Both the position numbers and the translations under genes were made by a program. A stretch of DNA of 64,000 nucleotides from positions 1 through 64,000 of the forward strand of contig NZ_JADWYQ010000023.1 in assembly GCF_022414575.1 (NCBI RefSeq), read 5' to 3'. Below the pieces are notes generated by a model. The model was not told the DNA's origin, did no database searches, and saw nothing but the letters and a program-made list of their open reading frames with translations. Within the stretch, counting starts at the first letter, position 1. Every line of letters begins with the position of its first letter. The DNA comes from Streptomyces sp. MUM 178J (GTDB taxonomy: Bacteria; Actinomycetota; Actinomycetes; Streptomycetales; Streptomycetaceae). Positions 44,175 through 52,894 of this stretch are shown here, in pieces.

Positions 44175-44525
44175 GTCCGGCTCGGCTCCTTATCGGAAGT
44201 ACTTGTCGATCCGAGACGCGGAAACGGCGCCGTCGACGCCCGGTGCGACTGGGCCGACGATGCGCAGCTGCGCCGCGATCCAGTCGTCTTCGGCCTTGTT
44301 GGACTTCTTCGTGTAGTTGAGGTGGTTGGAGATATGGGCACACGCCTGGAGGAGGGTCTTGACCTGTGTCTCCCAGGTCTTGTTCACCTCACTCAGGGCC
44401 GCACCTGAGTCGAAGCCGTCACCCTTCAGACTCGTGCCCGCGGTCTCGCTAACCGCGTTCGCGTGCTTGCCGGCCGATTCAAGGCCGATGAACAGCCCGT
44501 GTGCGGCATGGCCGATCTCTCCTAG

Positions 44526-45958
44526 TAGTGCTTCGTTAGGTTGGTTTGATCGGGCCGTGTGTGGTGGTGCATGCTGCGGTGGTGGATCTTGGGGCGATCG
44601 AGGAACTGCGGGAGAGCCTTGGCGAGTTCGTTGCCGAGGTGTTCGCATCGTTGAAGCGCAAGGACCAGCGCGGGTGGGGGGACTGCTACCTGCGTGGGCT
44701 GATGCTGGACGGGCGGCGCAAATCGATCCAGCCGATGGCCGAGCGGCTGCCGGACGGCAACATGCAGGCATTGCAGCAGTTCGTCAGCCAGTCGACGTGG
44801 GACCACGTTCCGGTCCTGCGGTCCGTTGCTGCGAAGGTGGCCTCGGAGATCTCTCCGGAGGCGTGGGTGATCGACGACACTTCCTTCCCCAAGGCGGGAG
44901 ACCAGTCGGCGGGGGCGGCCCGGCAGTGGTGCGGGGCACTGGGCAAGAAGTCGTTGTGCCAGGTGGGAGTGAGCCTGCATGCGGTCACCGACGCTGCTTC
45001 GGTGCCGCTGAACTGGCGGTTGTTCCTGCCTGCCGAGTGGGCAGATCCGGCCGATGGGCGCCGTGCGAAGGCCGGGGTGCCCGAGGAAGTGGGGCACCGG
45101 GAGAAGTGGCGTCTGGCCCTGGACGCGATCGACGAGGCACTCGGGTGGGGACTGACTGGCCGGGTCGTGGTGGCCGACGCCGGATATGGCCAGATGCACG
45201 CCTTCCGGGCCGCTGTGGCCGAGCGTGGCCTGGACTACGTGGTCGCCGTCCGCGGTGACACCAGTGCCCACCCCGGCGAGGCGGTGCCGAGTGCGCCGGA
45301 ACGGGAAGGGCGGATGGGCGCCCCTCGGCTGCCCCGTTACCGCGAGCCGGCCCGCTCCCTGAAAGACCTGGTCACGACGGCCGGGCGGCGCCGGCTGCGG
45401 CGTTGTACCTGGCGCCAGGGCAGCAAGGGGGCGATGACCAGCCGGTTCATCGTGATGGAGGTCCGCCCGGCCGGCGTTGCGCCGACGAAGGCCGCACGGG
45501 AAGGAGCTGGTGGCCGTGCCGGGTGGGACGGCGTCCTGCCTGCCGAGACCCTGATCGCCGAATGGCCACCGCACCAGGACGAGCCCACCGACTACTGGCT
45601 GACCAGCCTGCCGGCCGACACTGCGCTGCGGCACCTGGTCCGCATGGCGAAGATCCGCTGGCGGATCGAACACGACTACCGCGAACTCAAGCACGGGCTG
45701 GGCCTGGACCACTTCGAAGGCCGCACCTGGCGCGGCTGGCACCACCACGTCACCCTGGTCACCGCCGCCCACGCCTTCCTCACCCTCCGCCGCCTGGACC
45801 CAAAAGCCCAAGCGCCGGCCTGACCTTCTACCAAGTCCTCCAGACCCTGCAGGACCTGCTGCTGTGCTGGACCGGCGCATGCCCCACCTGCCACCGAGAG
45901 TTACCGGCCCCGGCCCGGACAGACGACCACCCACCCGGCGCAACCTAACGAAGCACTA
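44526..45958 (+). mobile_element. IS701-family insertion sequence
   Basis: 1433 bp bounded by perfect 18-bp inverted repeats TAGTGCTTCGTTAGGTTG (44526-44543; complement 45941-45958) and flanked by the 4-bp direct repeat CTAG (44522-44525 and 45959-45962), matching the YTAR target of IS701. Perfect ends and an intact transposase indicate a recent insertion. Confidence 0.95.
44546..45823 (+). CDS. IS701-family DDE transposase
   Basis: 425 residues in the longest frame from TTG 44546; one of the GTG codons near 44564-44582 may be the true start. DDE landmarks: WVIDDTSFPKAG (first Asp), VVADAGYGQMHAF (second Asp), and IRWRIEHDYRELKHGLGLDH with the Glu of the YREK-like box. Complete. Confidence 0.95.
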   Translation: MIGPCVVVHAAVVDLGAIEELRESLGEFVAEVFASLKRKDQRGWGDCYLRGLMLDGRRKSIQPMAERLPDGNMQALQQFVSQSTWDHVPVLRSVAAKVASEISPEAWVIDDTSFPKAGDQSAGAARQWCGALGKKSLCQVGVSLHAVTDAASVPLNWRLFLPAEWADPADGRRAKAGVPEEVGHREKWRLALDAIDEALGWGLTGRVVVADAGYGQMHAFRAAVAERGLDYVVAVRGDTSAHPGEAVPSAPEREGRMGAPRLPRYREPARSLKDLVTTAGRRRLRRCTWRQGSKGAMTSRFIVMEVRPAGVAPTKAAREGAGGRAGWDGVLPAETLIAEWPPHQDEPTDYWLTSLPADTALRHLVRMAKIRWRIEHDYRELKHGLGLDHFEGRTWRGWHHHVTLVTAAHAFLTLRRLDPKAQAPA

Positions 45959-46085
45959 CTAGATCGTCGTCCTCCACGACGTAATCCCCGGACCCCTTCA
46001 GGGGTGGACCCTCCCGTGCTGTCCGCCTTGTTCAGCCGCATGGCGACAGCCGCTTCTCCGCAGCCCACTCGTCCTCGAACGACAT

Positions 46086-46555
46086 CGTCGACACCCCCGT
46101 ATCCGATTCCACAGGCTTCCCTGCCGGCCGCGCTACCCACGCGGTTCCCGGGCTCAACCCAGACAGTTGATCATAAGTGCGAGTTCTTCACGTGCGATCG
46201 ATATCACGGAGCATCTCATCGCAAAGGGCCACGTCAGAGGTAGGCCTGATGTCGAAGGATGGGTGTCAGCAGGTATAGATTCGTCGACGAAGATCGACAA
46301 GAGTTCGGCCCGCGGCGACTCTCCGGCCAGGGAGAGACAGACGCCATGGCAAAGCCACCACAGACCAGAGGCAGGAGGGAGGCCGGATAAGTTGCTGTTC
46401 TGGCGGATGTTCCTGTCGAACGCCCTCATGCTCCTGGTCGCGACCGCGCTGCTCATAGGCCGCAAGCTCCGCAACAAGATCCCGACGGCGTGCAACGAAC
46501 TCCTCGCAGCCCTGGGCTGGCCCCGCGGAGGCAGGGCCCCGCACCGCAGCCATGG
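46086..46555. other. Decayed region with a histidine-kinase-like start
   Basis: At 46391 a TTG with an AGGAGGGAGG site begins KLLFWRMFLSNALMLLVATA, typical of the first membrane segment of actinobacterial sensor kinases, but homology stops by about 46460 where unrelated sequence joins. The rest (46086-46390, 46460-46555) shows no gene. Confidence 0.5.
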
Positions 46556-47080
46556 TCAGAGCGACGCACGCTCCATGCGGCGGCGCCGCAGGCCGTAGCG
46601 GGTGACCCCACGCGGCTTGAACACCGACAGACCGGCGGCCGTCAGCAGGGCTGCGATCGCCGCCCCGGCGTCGGCCACCAGCTGTACCCGCAAGCCCTGA
46701 AGCTCCCCGCCCTCGAGCGCGGCCCGAGCGGCCGCGTCGGCCAGGTGACCGACCGGCTGCATGTGCACCAGCAGCAGCACCAAGGCGAGAGTGGTGATCA
46801 GCAGTTTCGCGATCACCCAGTAGTGGCGGAACAACCCCCACACCGTCCCGAAAGACTGCACCACCCCGCTGATCAGCGTCGCCGCGCCCAGCGGCACGAT
46901 CACCGCCCAGCCCACGACGTCCATCGCCACGTAGGCAGCCCGCGCCGTCTCCGCATCGGCAGTGGACAGGCCGGTCACGGCCAGCGCCAGGAAGGCGCCG
47001 ACCGCGCCGAGCCAGCCCAGCGAGAACGTCACATGCGCGGTGAGCAGCGACTTGCGTACGGCGGAGGGGAACGGCTTCAC
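46556..47080 (-). CDS. Four-helix integral membrane protein (DUF2269-like)
   Basis: 174 residues from GTG 47080, which overlaps the upstream small gene (GTGA). Four hydrophobic helices with conserved-looking HVTFSLGWLGAVGAFLALAV, VPLGAATLISGVVQSFGTVW and FRHYWVIAKLLITTLAL segments; basic C-terminus. Resembles DUF2269/CopD-like actinobacterial proteins. Divergent from a TetR regulator that probably controls it. Confidence 0.8.
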   Translation of the reverse strand: MKPFPSAVRKSLLTAHVTFSLGWLGAVGAFLALAVTGLSTADAETARAAYVAMDVVGWAVIVPLGAATLISGVVQSFGTVWGLFRHYWVIAKLLITTLALVLLLVHMQPVGHLADAAARAALEGGELQGLRVQLVADAGAAIAALLTAAGLSVFKPRGVTRYGLRRRRMERASL

Positions 47081-47232
47081 GAGCCGTGCCCCACCATGCC
47101 GCCACCGGCCAGGTGCACCGCCAGGAACGCCACCACCAGGACGACGGCTATCGCGGCGGACACCCTCACCCAGCGCGGCGTGTGATGCTCCTCCTCCGGC
47201 AGCCGGCCCGAAGACCTCGGCCAATCAGACAC
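47077..47232 (-). CDS. Small single-pass membrane protein
   Basis: 51 residues from GTG 47232 with a GGGAGG site: an acidic/basic N-terminus (DWPRSSGRLPEEEHHTPRW) and one membrane helix (SAAIAVVLVVAFLAVHLAGG). Overlaps the following membrane-protein gene by GTGA. No known family, but the site, helix and coupling support it. Confidence 0.7.
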   Translation of the reverse strand: MSDWPRSSGRLPEEEHHTPRWVRVSAAIAVVLVVAFLAVHLAGGGMVGHGS

Positions 47233-47263
47233 AGCGCCTCCCAGACCCATGCAAGATTTTTCA

Positions 47264-47276
47264 AGACAACCTGTCT
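47264..47276. promoter_or_regulatory. Candidate TetR operator
   Basis: AGACA-ACC-TGTCT, perfect 5-bp half-sites in the 92-bp gap between the small membrane gene and the divergent TetR gene. A second palindrome CATCC-N7-GGATG spans 47308-47324. Position fits autoregulation; no binding data. Confidence 0.45.
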
Positions 47277-47324
47277 CGCTCTCAGGCGAAGTGTATCGGG
47301 TGTGAGCATCCGTATCCTGGATGG

Positions 47325-47894
47325 GTGCCGAAACTGTGGAACCAGACCATCGACGCGCACCGCCACGCCGTACGCGACGCCGTCCTGGACGCGGCCGCCG
47401 AGCTCGTCGAAGGCGGCGGGCTGCGGGCGGTCACCATGTCCCAGCTCGCCGAACGCGCCGGAATCGGCCGCGCCACCCTCTACAAGTACTTTCCCGATGC
47501 CGAGGCCGTCCTCGCCGCCTGGCACGAGCGGCAGATCACCGCCCACCTCGCGCAGCTCCGTGAAGCGGCGAACCGACCCGGCCCCGCCGTCCAGCGGCTC
47601 ACCGGCGTCTTGACCGCATACGCCGACCTTGCCGGGCAGCGCCACGGCGGGGAACTGGCCGCCCACCTCCACCAGAGCGCGCACGTCGGCCACGCCGAAC
47701 AGCACCTCACACACCTGATCGCGGCCCTGATCACCGAAGGCGCAGACGCCGGCAACTTCCGCCGGGACGTGCCGCCCGCCGAACTCGCCGCCTACTGCCT
47801 GCACGCCCTGACCGCGGCCACCGCCCTCACCATGCCCGACGCACGCGACCGGCTTGTAAACGTCACCCTCCACGGCCTGCGCCCCGTGCCCTGA
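47325..47894 (+). CDS. TetR-family transcriptional regulator
   Basis: 189 residues from GTG 47325. N-terminal helix-turn-helix: AVRDAVLDAAAELVEGGGLR, TMSQLAERAGIGRATLYKYF. The C-terminal ligand domain ends LTAATALTMPDARDRLVNV. Divergent from the small membrane/DUF2269-like pair, its likely targets. Confidence 0.93.
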   Translation: MPKLWNQTIDAHRHAVRDAVLDAAAELVEGGGLRAVTMSQLAERAGIGRATLYKYFPDAEAVLAAWHERQITAHLAQLREAANRPGPAVQRLTGVLTAYADLAGQRHGGELAAHLHQSAHVGHAEQHLTHLIAALITEGADAGNFRRDVPPAELAAYCLHALTAATALTMPDARDRLVNVTLHGLRPVP

Positions 47895-47944
47895 ACAGCC
47901 GGCACCCTCATTCCGGACGCCATGAGCCCGCCCCGGTCAGGCCT

Positions 47945-48336
47945 TCAAGGCCTGCGCTTCGCCATGGTCACGGCCCGCCGCGCACCAGGCACACCGCGAA
48001 CCCGGGTCAGCGCGGGCCGGCTGCGCCTGCTGTGGGCGGCCGTGAAGAAGGTCGGGGCACCCTGGACGCCGAGGCCCATGCCGTCGCGCTGGTCGAGCGC
48101 GACGCGTTCGGCGGTGCGGTCGGCGGTGCGGTCGGCGGTGCGGTCGGTTGCCACGTCGGCGTCGTAGCGGGCCATGTCGAGGCCGAGTCCGCCGGCATAG
48201 CCGCGGAAGACCGCGCCCTTCGGCTCCTGGGCCCCGAAGCCCGCGGGCGGCTGCTGCGACGGGTGCGGCGCCGATTGACCGACGCGCGCCGCCTGCTGAA
48301 GCGCCGCCGAGACTCCGCGGCCCCGGCTCCCCGCAT
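47945..48336 (-). pseudogene. C-terminal fragment of a DsbA-family oxidoreductase
   Basis: In one minus-strand frame: QQAARVGQSAPHPS, QEPKGAVFRGYAGGLGLDMA, RYDADVATDRT, GMGLGVQGAPTFF. The last is the cis-Pro segment (GAPTFF) of DsbA/FrnE-like proteins. The CxxC half is missing, the left end of the IS1182 element abuts it, and three 12-bp repeats (TGCGGTCGGCGG, about 48103-48147) expand a DRTA motif. Confidence 0.75.
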
Positions 48337-50130
48337 GGGATGCTGTTGGTCAATTCGGGCCCTGTTGCTTCGCCCCGCTGATCGTGTGATCGGCGGGGCG
48401 AAGTGCTGCGAAGTGGCTGGTGCGGGTTCGGGCTCGGCGGGCGCCGGTGAGGTGGGCATCGATGCGGGCGAGGTTGATCGCCGCTCCGGTGAGCTGGTGC
48501 TGGAGGCTGGTCTTGGCGAGGCCGCGGTAGCGGGATCTGCGCAGGCCGCAGCGGTTCACGGCCTGGGAGATGGTGCCTTCGACACCGGCACGCATCTTGT
48601 AGCGTTCCTTCCACGCGTCGGTCTCCTGCTCGGCCCGGCGTTGGTGCAGGACCTCGTGGATGTCACGGTCCTGGAGGGTCAGCTTGCGGCGTGGTCCGCG
48701 GGTGCAGGAGTCCTTGACCTGGCAGGCACCGCAGTCGGTTTTCGAGAACTGCACTCGGATCTCGACCTTGTCCCGGACGGGTTCCCTCGCCCAGCGTGTG
48801 CTGTTCTTCCCGCCGGGGCAGGTCACGGTCCGGCGGTCCCAGTCGATGGTGAACGCGCCGACGGGAAAGGTCTCTGAGGATCCAGCCCGGTTCTGCCAGC
48901 CGGTGCCGGGCATCATCGGCCCTGTCAGCTCCACGTCGTGTTCGCGCCGGGCGGCGACGATGTGGCGGGCGGTGACGTAGCCGGTGTCGACCAGGTGCTC
49001 GTCGGGAAGCAGACGGCGCTCGGCGAGTGCGGCGTGGACGGCCGGGACCAGGTCGAAGTCGCTGACTGTGGCATCGGTGGTGGCGACGTTCGTGATCAGG
49101 TCCGGCGTGTCATCACCGCAGGTCTCGGTGAGATGGACTTTGTATCCGTCCCACATCGTGTCGCGTTTGACGCTGCCGCGCGCCTCGGTGTCATAAGGAG
49201 TGACCAGGCGCTTCGCGCCCGGCGGCCGGTCTTTTGGGTCCCGCCGCAGCACCTCGCCCTCGATCAGGTGGAAGTGCTGCACCCACATCTGCCGCAGGGT
49301 CTCCACCTCCGGCACTGCCCGCAGCGCGGTCGGCGCAGCAGGCGAGGTGACGGCCTTGAGCAGTCGCATCCCGTCGGTTCCGATCCGCCGGCCGACCTCC
49401 TCGCGCTTGGCCGGGGCCTTGGGGAACCGTGAGTCCTCGGCGCGGGTGGCATAGTGCCGGAACCAGTCCGGCTCGGCGACCTCGGACAGCCAGTCGGGAG
49501 CGGCGACGGCGAGCGCGTTCAGGGCCGAGCGCAGGGTTTCGGCGACCATCTCCAGCCAGCACAACTCCCGCGCTGCCGACAGCACGTGCGTGGAGTCGGC
49601 GCGGGCCTTGCCCCTGCCGCTGAGCAGCCCCTTGTCCCGGGCCGCGGAGAGAATGCCGTCCAGCATCCGCTGTCCGGCGTCCGCCTGGACCAGCCGGTCC
49701 CTGAACTCCGAGAGGACGGAGAAGTCGAAGCCCGGATCGTCCAGCCGGAGCCCGAGGGCGTACTTGAAGTCGATCCGCGCGCGGACCGCTTCCGCGGCCT
49801 GCCGGTCGGTCAGCCCCTCGACGAACTGCAGCACCAGTACCAGCGCAAGACGCCCTGGTGACCAGGCCGGACGCCCTCGTGACGGGAACAGGTCCGCGAA
49901 CTCTTCGTCCGTGAACAAAGGCCCCAGTTCGTCACGGACCCGGATCGCCAGGCTCCCCTTCGGGAACGCGGCCTGCGCCACCCGCACCGTCTCCGCCGGG
50001 ATCTCCCCAGATCCCTCCGGCTGCATCGACATCCGCACCCACCCCATACGACAACGTCGGCCTTCAAGACCACAACCCGGTCTTGAAGGCCGACGTCACG
50101 CGAGGCCCCGAAAAAACCAACAGCATCCCC
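48337..50130 (-). mobile_element. IS1182-family insertion sequence
   Basis: About 1.79 kb with inverted ends GGGATGCTGTTGGT...TCGGGSCC (48337 onward; complement ending 50130; 22 of 26 positions match). Both ends are flanked by CAT(G), a possible short target duplication. Carries one intact transposase gene. Confidence 0.85.
48350..50047 (-). CDS. IS1182-family transposase
   Basis: 565 residues from ATG 50047 (ATG 50032 possible). DUF772-type N-terminal domain (GRPAWSPGRLALVLVLQFVE, EAVRARIDFKYALGL) followed by a DDE catalytic domain (RGKARADSTHVLSAARE, LVDTGYVTARHIV, AGVEGTISQAVNRCGLRRSR). A cysteine-bearing insert (DCGACQVKDSCTRG) is typical of the group. Complete. Confidence 0.95.
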   Translation of the reverse strand: MGWVRMSMQPEGSGEIPAETVRVAQAAFPKGSLAIRVRDELGPLFTDEEFADLFPSRGRPAWSPGRLALVLVLQFVEGLTDRQAAEAVRARIDFKYALGLRLDDPGFDFSVLSEFRDRLVQADAGQRMLDGILSAARDKGLLSGRGKARADSTHVLSAARELCWLEMVAETLRSALNALAVAAPDWLSEVAEPDWFRHYATRAEDSRFPKAPAKREEVGRRIGTDGMRLLKAVTSPAAPTALRAVPEVETLRQMWVQHFHLIEGEVLRRDPKDRPPGAKRLVTPYDTEARGSVKRDTMWDGYKVHLTETCGDDTPDLITNVATTDATVSDFDLVPAVHAALAERRLLPDEHLVDTGYVTARHIVAARREHDVELTGPMMPGTGWQNRAGSSETFPVGAFTIDWDRRTVTCPGGKNSTRWAREPVRDKVEIRVQFSKTDCGACQVKDSCTRGPRRKLTLQDRDIHEVLHQRRAEQETDAWKERYKMRAGVEGTISQAVNRCGLRRSRYRGLAKTSLQHQLTGAAINLARIDAHLTGARRARTRTSHFAALRPADHTISGAKQQGPN

Positions 50131-50153
50131 ATGGAGGGGCGGGGCCGCGGCCA

Positions 50154-50819
50154 TTAGGTGCGGGCGATCAGTGCGTACCGCTCGTCGGTGACGGCTCCTC
50201 CCCACAGGTCGGTGTCTCCGCTGAGTGACTCGATGCACAGATCGGTGACGAGAGGACGCACGGCGGCGGCCAGGTCCGTGGCGGTGATGCCGTTGTGCCA
50301 GGGCAGCGATTCGGCTCCGGCGACGTAGGGCACTCCGCTCTGTCCGGCTTCCCGCCACCGTCCTTCCACCAGGATCAGCCGGCCGCCGGGGCGCAGTCGG
50401 GCGATCCATTGGCGCAGCGCGGCTCCGGGGTCGGGGAGGGTCCAGAGCAGGTGCCTGGACAGTACGACGTCGTACTTCTCGGCTTCGGTCGGCGGTGCCG
50501 CGGCGTCGCCGACCAGGAATCGGCCGGTGAGTTCGGCGGTCGTGAACTTGGCTTCGGCCTGTTCGACCATCTGCGGTGCGAGGTCGACGCCGGTAACGCG
50601 GTGCCCGGCTTCGGCCAGCAGCAGGGACAGGGATCCAGTGCCGCAGCCGACGTCCAGGACGTCGGCGGGCGCGATGGGCAGCCAGGTTCGCAGATGCCGG
50701 GCCCAGGCGGCGCGGGTCTGTTCGTGGCGCAGGCCGTGGTCCGGTTCGTTGTCGAACGAAGCTGCGGCGGCGTCCCAGTACTCGGTGATAGCGGCGGTGA
50801 CATCTGACATGGCGGCCAT
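50154..50819 (-). CDS. Class I SAM-dependent methyltransferase
   Basis: 221 residues; ATG 50819 or 50810 (MSDVTAAITEYWD). SAM motif I DVLDVGCGTGSLSLLLAEAG, motif II acidic end VTGVDLAP, then VVLSRHLLWTLPDPGAAL and LRPGGRLILVEG. Small-molecule type, substrate unknown. Starts 24 nt from the right end of the IS1182 element, so its original downstream context is lost. Confidence 0.88.
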   Translation of the reverse strand: MAAMSDVTAAITEYWDAAAASFDNEPDHGLRHEQTRAAWARHLRTWLPIAPADVLDVGCGTGSLSLLLAEAGHRVTGVDLAPQMVEQAEAKFTTAELTGRFLVGDAAAPPTEAEKYDVVLSRHLLWTLPDPGAALRQWIARLRPGGRLILVEGRWREAGQSGVPYVAGAESLPWHNGITATDLAAAVRPLVTDLCIESLSGDTDLWGGAVTDERYALIART

Positions 50820-50943
50820 GGTGTCAGCGACCGCTGACAGCGCACCGCGCTCTGGACGGCGGGCGGTTGGGCGCTGTGGCGGAGCGAGAACGCGAGGGTC
50901 CCGGCCCCGCGTGCTTGCGGGGCCGGGACCGTGGCTTGGCCGG

Positions 50944-51741
50944 TCAGCCGACCGCTGGAACCGCCTGCTCGGCCGACGTGCCGGCGGTGGCCGGACGCGG
51001 CGCCACCAGGCGCTGGGCGAGGACTCCGAAGACGATGCCGAAGACCGCCCACAGAACTGCCTGGATCGCCACGGAGGCGAGCCTGAACTCCCACAGCAGT
51101 GCGGCGGGGAAGCCGGCCTTGACCGCGTCGTCGTTCGCCGGCAGGAACACGAACGCCACAGCCGTCACCGCGATGAATCCCGCGGAGGCGGCGAGCGTCG
51201 CGTTCCAGTTGCCCAGGCGCGGTGCCAGGCGCCGCCCGATGATGACCGCGGCGATGCCCAGCAGCACGCTGAGCAGGATCATCAGGAAGAACAGCGTGGT
51301 GCGCCTGCCGATGGTGTCCGGGTTCCCGACCGCCGGCGGCGTGGCCGGGTACTTGAGGAACGGGACCAGGTAGACGAGGGTGAACGCGGCGCCCGCGGTG
51401 AGCGCCGCGGTCGCCCGCGGGCTGAACCGGCCGACCCGTCCCAGGGCGAAGGAGAACGCGAGGGCGGCGATGCCGCCCAGCGCGACCCCGTACACCAGCA
51501 CGCCGGTGGCCAGACCGACGGTCGACTGGACCGGCCGGCTGACCGCTTCCTCCTCCTCTTCGGCGGCGGCCGCGCCATGACCGGCGTGGGCCTCCGGGGC
51601 AGCCTGGGCTTCCTCCACCGCGATCGAGCCGTCCACGGGCGGCTCCCCGACCACATAGGCCACGGCGAAGGCGAACAGTCCTGCGATCAGGCCCGCGAGC
51701 ATCCCACGGACCAGCAGACCTCTGACAGTTGAGCCGTGCAT
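50944..51741 (-). CDS. cbtA: Cobalt transporter subunit CbtA
   Basis: 265 residues from ATG 51741. Five to six membrane helices (LLVRGMLAGLIAGLFAFAVA, TALYLVPFLKYPATPPAVGN-like segment, QAVLWAVFGIVFGVLAQRL), with a His/Glu-rich loop (EAHAGHGAAAAEEEEE) that may bind metal. Family CbtA. Encoded 17 nt after cbtB, both behind a cobalamin riboswitch. Confidence 0.9.
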   Translation of the reverse strand: MHGSTVRGLLVRGMLAGLIAGLFAFAVAYVVGEPPVDGSIAVEEAQAAPEAHAGHGAAAAEEEEEAVSRPVQSTVGLATGVLVYGVALGGIAALAFSFALGRVGRFSPRATAALTAGAAFTLVYLVPFLKYPATPPAVGNPDTIGRRTTLFFLMILLSVLLGIAAVIIGRRLAPRLGNWNATLAASAGFIAVTAVAFVFLPANDDAVKAGFPAALLWEFRLASVAIQAVLWAVFGIVFGVLAQRLVAPRPATAGTSAEQAVPAVG

Positions 51742-51758
51742 GTGCTGTTCCGGCCCCT

Positions 51759-51986
51759 TCAGTGGCAGGGGAAGCCGAGCAGGTGGCGTCCGTCGTGCAC
51801 CCACTCGTGCACGGTCGCGCCCGCGAACACGGACGTGGCGCCCTGCTCGGCGCCGACGAAGTACAGCGCGATCAGCGCCAGGAGGCCGACGAACAGCGCC
51901 CAGGGCAGAACCGCGCGTACCGGCAGGGGAGCCGGAGCGGAAAGGGAAGGGGTGGATGCGGCAGCGGAGACGACAGCCTCGGCCAT
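51759..51986 (-). CDS. cbtB: Cobalt transporter subunit CbtB
   Basis: 75 residues from ATG 51986 with a GAGGAGG site. One membrane helix (VLPWALFVGLLALIALYFVG) and the conserved histidine-rich C-terminus HEWVHDGRHLLGFPCH that binds Co2+. Upstream partner of CbtA. Confidence 0.93.
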   Translation of the reverse strand: MAEAVVSAAASTPSLSAPAPLPVRAVLPWALFVGLLALIALYFVGAEQGATSVFAGATVHEWVHDGRHLLGFPCH

Positions 51987-52021
51987 GATGGAACCTCCTC
52001 GGGAACACGCGCCCATACGGT

Positions 52022-52150
52022 GGTGCAGGACGACGGCCCACGGGTCTGACTCGCCCCCGCCTCATCCCTTGCGGAATGCGCGGCAGCTCACAGTGGCGCG
52101 ACCGTGCCGGTTTCCCACCGGACTTCCGTCTCGCCGTCGTCACGTTGTTC
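52022..52150 (-). ncRNA. Cobalamin (B12) riboswitch
   Basis: Minus strand reads GGAAGTCCGGTGGGAAACCG, GCACGGTCGCGCCACTGTGA, then GAGTCAGACCC-GTGGGCCGTC, the conserved core of adenosylcobalamin riboswitches (CCGGTG-AAA-CCGGC, GCCACTG, GAGTCAGACC). It ends about 35 nt before cbtB, so B12 binding should hide the ribosome binding site or end transcription and switch off cobalt uptake. Confidence 0.9.
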
Positions 52151-52280
52151 AGATGTCGGCCGAGAACGTACCGCGTACGTGCCATTCAGCCAAGGGCGTG
52201 AGTCCTGAATCACTCCCGTGCGCCCCCTGTGGGTAGGGTGCGCCGGACGACTGTCGCACGCTGGCGCACCGAGAGGGCTG

Positions 52281-52868
52281 ATGACGACACGGCTGACGCT
52301 GATCTCCCCGGCGACAAGCAGGGCACTGCGCAGTGTTCGGTTCGACGACGACAGTCCGCTTGATCCGGCGGGGATCGCGCGTGCCGAAGCCGCCGCGGGT
52401 GCGCCGCCCCCTGCCTCCCTCGCCTTCACTTCGCCGTCCCGCCGCTGCCGCGACACCGCGCGCGCCCTCGGGATGACGGACGCCGAACCGCAACAAGCCC
52501 TGGCGCCCTGCGACATGGGCCGCTGGCGAGGACGGTCCCTGGATGAGGTCGCGGCCGCCGAAGCGGAGGCCGTGGCCCTCTGGCTGAACGAACCCACCGC
52601 CGCGCCGCACGGCGGCGAAGCCCTGCGGGCGGTACGCCTCCGGGTCGGCAGCTGGCTCGACAACCTGCGCGCCGGCCCGTCGGCGCGTGTCGTCGCCGTC
52701 GTCGAACCCGACGTGGTCCGCGCCGCCGTCGTCCACGCCCTCGACTCACCCGACCACGCCCTCTGGCGCGTCGACGTCCGCCCTCTCACCGCCACCGAAC
52801 TCAGCGGCCGAGCCGAGCGCTGGAATGTCCTGGCCGGCCGCTCCCTGGAGCCGCACTCCCGTTCGTGA
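52281..52868 (+). CDS. Histidine-phosphatase-fold protein lacking the RHG motif
   Basis: 195 residues from ATG 52281 (GAGAGGG). Fold cues: FTSPSRRCRDTARALGM, CDMGRWRGRSLDEVAA, PHGGEALRAVRLRVGSWL and VVEPDVVRAAVVHAL. The N-terminal LxRHGET of phosphoglycerate mutase/CobC enzymes is replaced by LTLISPATS, so the phospho-accepting His is absent. It sits divergently from the B12 riboswitch and cbtBA, which suggests a link to cobalt or cobalamin, perhaps not as a phosphatase. Confidence 0.82.
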   Translation: MTTRLTLISPATSRALRSVRFDDDSPLDPAGIARAEAAAGAPPPASLAFTSPSRRCRDTARALGMTDAEPQQALAPCDMGRWRGRSLDEVAAAEAEAVALWLNEPTAAPHGGEALRAVRLRVGSWLDNLRAGPSARVVAVVEPDVVRAAVVHALDSPDHALWRVDVRPLTATELSGRAERWNVLAGRSLEPHSRS

Positions 52869-52894
52869 GCATCTCGCTGCCGGCCTGTGCGTCG

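Larger units (their letters stand above)
44190..46085 (-). pseudogene. WXG100-like small protein gene, frameshifted and split by IS701
   Basis: The gene starts MSFEDEWAAEK at 46085, continues MRLNKADSTGGSTPEG in a second frame and GSGDYVVEDDDLGEIGHAAH in a third, runs across the IS insertion at the CTAG target (DDDL|GEIG), and ends with LQACAHISNHLNYTKKSNKA and ISRIDKYFR-like tail at 44190. One frameshift lies near 46060, another near 46005. Intact relatives encode about 140 residues that precede DUF6571-like proteins, as here. Confidence 0.85.
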
